Assembly (NCBI GenBank): GCA_032716605.1
Contig: CM064480.1
Location: 40,040,791 to 40,104,790 of the forward strand
Reading direction: 5' to 3'
Source: Paralithodes platypus
Taxonomy: Eukaryota > Arthropoda > Malacostraca > Decapoda > Lithodidae
Length of the DNA stretch: 64,000 bases
Shown: piece by piece, positions 62,091 through 64,000 of the stretch
Position numbering within the stretch: the first letter of the stretch is position 1
How the letters are laid out: every line of letters begins with the position of its first letter
Made by a program: the position numbers and the translations under genes
The notes under the pieces: generated by a model
The model's input: only the letters and a program-made list of their open reading frames with translations
The model's database searches: none
What the model was told of the DNA's origin: nothing

Positions 62091-63478
62091 AACTTCCAGG
62101 TCGAACCCACCTAGAAAACAATCCTTGGTTAATATCCATTAAATCTTACCAAGGGCTCGTCATTGAAAATGAATACCACTAGAAATAAAATTTAAAGAAG
62201 AATCTATCATTTCAAACCTCCTGGTGCCTCAGCCCTCCAGCTGTGCTGTCGTTATGCTTCCCTTGCACGTGATGCCAGACTTTCTAGCGTGTTTATCTGC
62301 CTCTTTACGGTTGTGATCCAGGCGAGTTGGACGTGTGCCCCCTTGCTCTGGGCGTCTCAGCGTTTGCCTGGCTTTCTCACTCCTAGTGAGTCCTTCTTAT
62401 ATATTATTTGAGTTAGGTCCAAACATGAATTGAGTAATCGCCCTGTATGTTTCAGAGGGCCACCGTCCACGCCTGTCCACACCGAAAGTATATGGATACT
62501 GCTTCGCCATTCTTAATATTTGTTCGTCGTAGTAAGTTATTATTGTTATATTAGGCTATATCCTATACAATGCTTGCCTTTAATTATTTACTTATCGTAG
62601 GCTATTATTCATCTTATTTGTGTGCCCTCAGGATACACGTTGAACTCTAAGGATATTATTAATTCAAAGTTTTCTTTGTCGTAAAGTAGCCTACATTATT
62701 TCCTGAAATTCTACTCCAGTACAGTAGTATTAAATTTGTCAAAGTCGCTTCACTTTATAGTTTGCATGCTTCTAGCATTACTTTGAGCTGATAGGGTCTT
62801 AGCTAGACTTATTGATTCCCTTATATGTCCCATTCTTGTACCAGTACTTATTTATAAGGCCATGCTTTGTTCGCCACCTCGGGCAAGTGTCCACGAGGGC
62901 GGCCAATAGGCCTAGCTAGCTCGGCTTCCCTCTACTGAATTTTACATGAGGGACCAATTATTCTCTTCTTATATGAGTAATATGTTATGAAGTGCTTCGA
63001 TACCAATGATTCCTAAGAATTTGCATGACCAAGTTGAAGAGCACCAACTAAACCTATACAATTTGCATGCTTCGAGTCCCGGAGTCGGCGGGGCTCCTGT
63101 GTCCCTCCGTTCTCTCCGGGTCTCCGGGTTTACAACTCTGGGTACTAAATGGTTTCGAGTAAATAAAGTATAAGCACCAACACAATTATATGTTAATTTC
63201 TTAAATAGAAAGAGTTTGCATGAAACCCAATGGAGCAACAAATTTCCTCCAGTGCAAGAGCACCAACACAATTATGTGTTAATTTCTTAAAATAGAAAGA
63301 GTTTGCATGTGAACAAATTGACCAACACAGTTTCCTCCAGTGCAAGAGCACCAACTAACCCTATACAATTGCATGCTTCGAGTCCCGGAGTCGGTGGGGC
63401 TCCTGTGTCCCTCCGTTCTCTCCGGGTCTCAGGGTTTTAAACCTCCGGGTACTAAATGGTTTCAAGGAAACCGAGGAG

Positions 63479-63503
63479 AAAAAAAAAAAAAAAAAAAAAA
63501 AAA
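63479..63503. repeat. Poly-A run in DIRS-B copy 2
   Basis: Positionally equivalent to the longer run at 40111-40145 in copy 1, so length varies between copies. Confidence 0.9.
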
Positions 63504-64000
63504 CGATGCACAAAGAAGTTCCGGTTACATGGAGAAACATAGTTTTCCTCCAGGTGCACAAAACACCAACAAAACCAAGAACGAGTGCTTCCTCCGGGTA
63601 CTCCGAGTAATACAAAAACCAAGGAACCAAAAGTTCAGGTTAAATTAAGGAAAGAGAGCTTCCTCCGAATACTCCGGGTACTACTGTACTGAAAACCAGG
63701 GAACCAAGAAGTTCAGGTTAAATTTAGGAACAAGGCTTCCTCCAAGTAGGCCTTCTAGGGGTACTCAGGGTACTCGCAGCAATACTGAACTCTGGGTACA
63801 TACTGAAAACCCAGGAACCAAGAGGTTCAGGTTAAAATTAAGGAACAAGAGCTTCCTCCAAGTACTCCGGGTACTCAGGGTAAACACTGACAACCCAGGA
63901 ACCAAGAGGTTCAGATTAAAATAAGGAACTATAGCTTCCTCCAAGTACTCCGGGTACTCTGGGTAAACACTGACAACCCAGGAACCAAGAGGTTCAGATT

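Larger units (their letters stand above)
59984..62114 (-). mobile_element. RTE-type LINE, 5'-truncated, inserted in DIRS-B ITR
   Basis: A 9-bp TSD AAAACAATC (59975-59983 and 62115-62123) flanks the insert. The 3' end (left) has an (ATAG)n tail on the minus strand. It is 5'-truncated in the endonuclease-RT connector at 62114. The 2269-2755 copy is nearly identical over the shared part. Confidence 0.93.
59856..64000 (+). mobile_element. DIRS-B element copy 2, left part, running off the window
   Basis: Matches 38628-41000 almost base for base once the RTE insert (59984-62114) is set aside. It includes the left ITR, the TTAGGCTATATCCTATACAA region, a poly-A run (63479-63503) and the ~83-bp minisatellite reaching the window end. 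Small indels separate the two copies (e.g. GGCCACCGTCCACGCC at about 62458, only here). Its left edge lies inside ORF1 of the L2-type LINE. Confidence 0.87.

Noticed and set aside
60526..62142. Plus-strand Ser/Leu/Thr-rich frames opposite the RTE RT
   Set aside because: They are antisense shadows of the RT and connector frames.

Overview
This is eukaryotic (animal) DNA, made almost entirely of transposable elements. Evidence for an animal is one recognisable host exon (an adenylate cyclase C-terminus with consensus splice sites), abundant AC, TA and TAA microsatellites, and CR1/L2-type, RTE and DIRS retrotransposons. An arthropod, most likely a decapod crustacean, is my inference from the rutabaga-like exon and the repeat mix; no sequence search was possible.

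Layout. 1-1882: a minus-strand LINE endonuclease piece abutting the 5' end of a DIRS element (DIRS-A copy 2). 2269-2755: a 5'-truncated RTE copy with an 8-bp target-site duplication (TSD). 3230-3425: termini like those of a third DIRS group. 4560-4746: host exon (+), followed by AT-rich intron-like DNA with two small tandem arrays. 7630-8503: a TA-flanked DNA transposon carrying a nested SINE (8031-8420). 10024-10217: a small inverted-repeat element.

11.15-38.46 kb: a head-to-tail array of at least nine plus-strand CR1/L2-group LINE copies from three families. I call them A (five copies), B (full-length B2, deleted B3, and B1, which is two fused pieces) and C (one copy plus a detached tail). 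Copies are separated by (AC)n tracts or by the elements' own short tail repeats. Shared truncation points, a shared deletion and a shared nonsense codon show that the array grew partly by duplication and unequal crossing-over, not only by insertion. Within it lie a TTAA-flanked MITE (22815-23296) and a 3' fragment of a different LINE with a 14-bp TSD (26468-26937).

38.63-54.41 kb: a degraded plus-strand DIRS element (DIRS-B) with inverted terminal repeats (ITRs), an internal complementary region (ICR), a long minisatellite and gag/RT remnants. It is split by a nearly complete minus-strand DIRS element (DIRS-A, 45135-53803) with gag, RT-RNase H and tyrosine recombinase. 55.2-59.85 kb: a minus-strand L2-type LINE, interrupted by a second TTAA MITE and cut off in ORF1 by a second DIRS-B copy (59856 to the window end). 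That copy itself carries an RTE insertion (59984-62114, 9-bp TSD).

The most notable signals are candidate -1 ribosomal frameshift sites. DIRS-A gag ends in A AAA AAC followed directly by TAA, with pol open in the -1 frame. CR1-like families A and B carry U UUU UUU or U UUU UUC in ORF1, with ORF2 open in the -1 frame. Other notable signals are the (AC)n-punctuated LINE chain and the ICRs, which copy the joined element ends. Several long reading frames here open with GTG or TTG; true ATGs are noted where seen. Most element genes carry frameshifts or stops.
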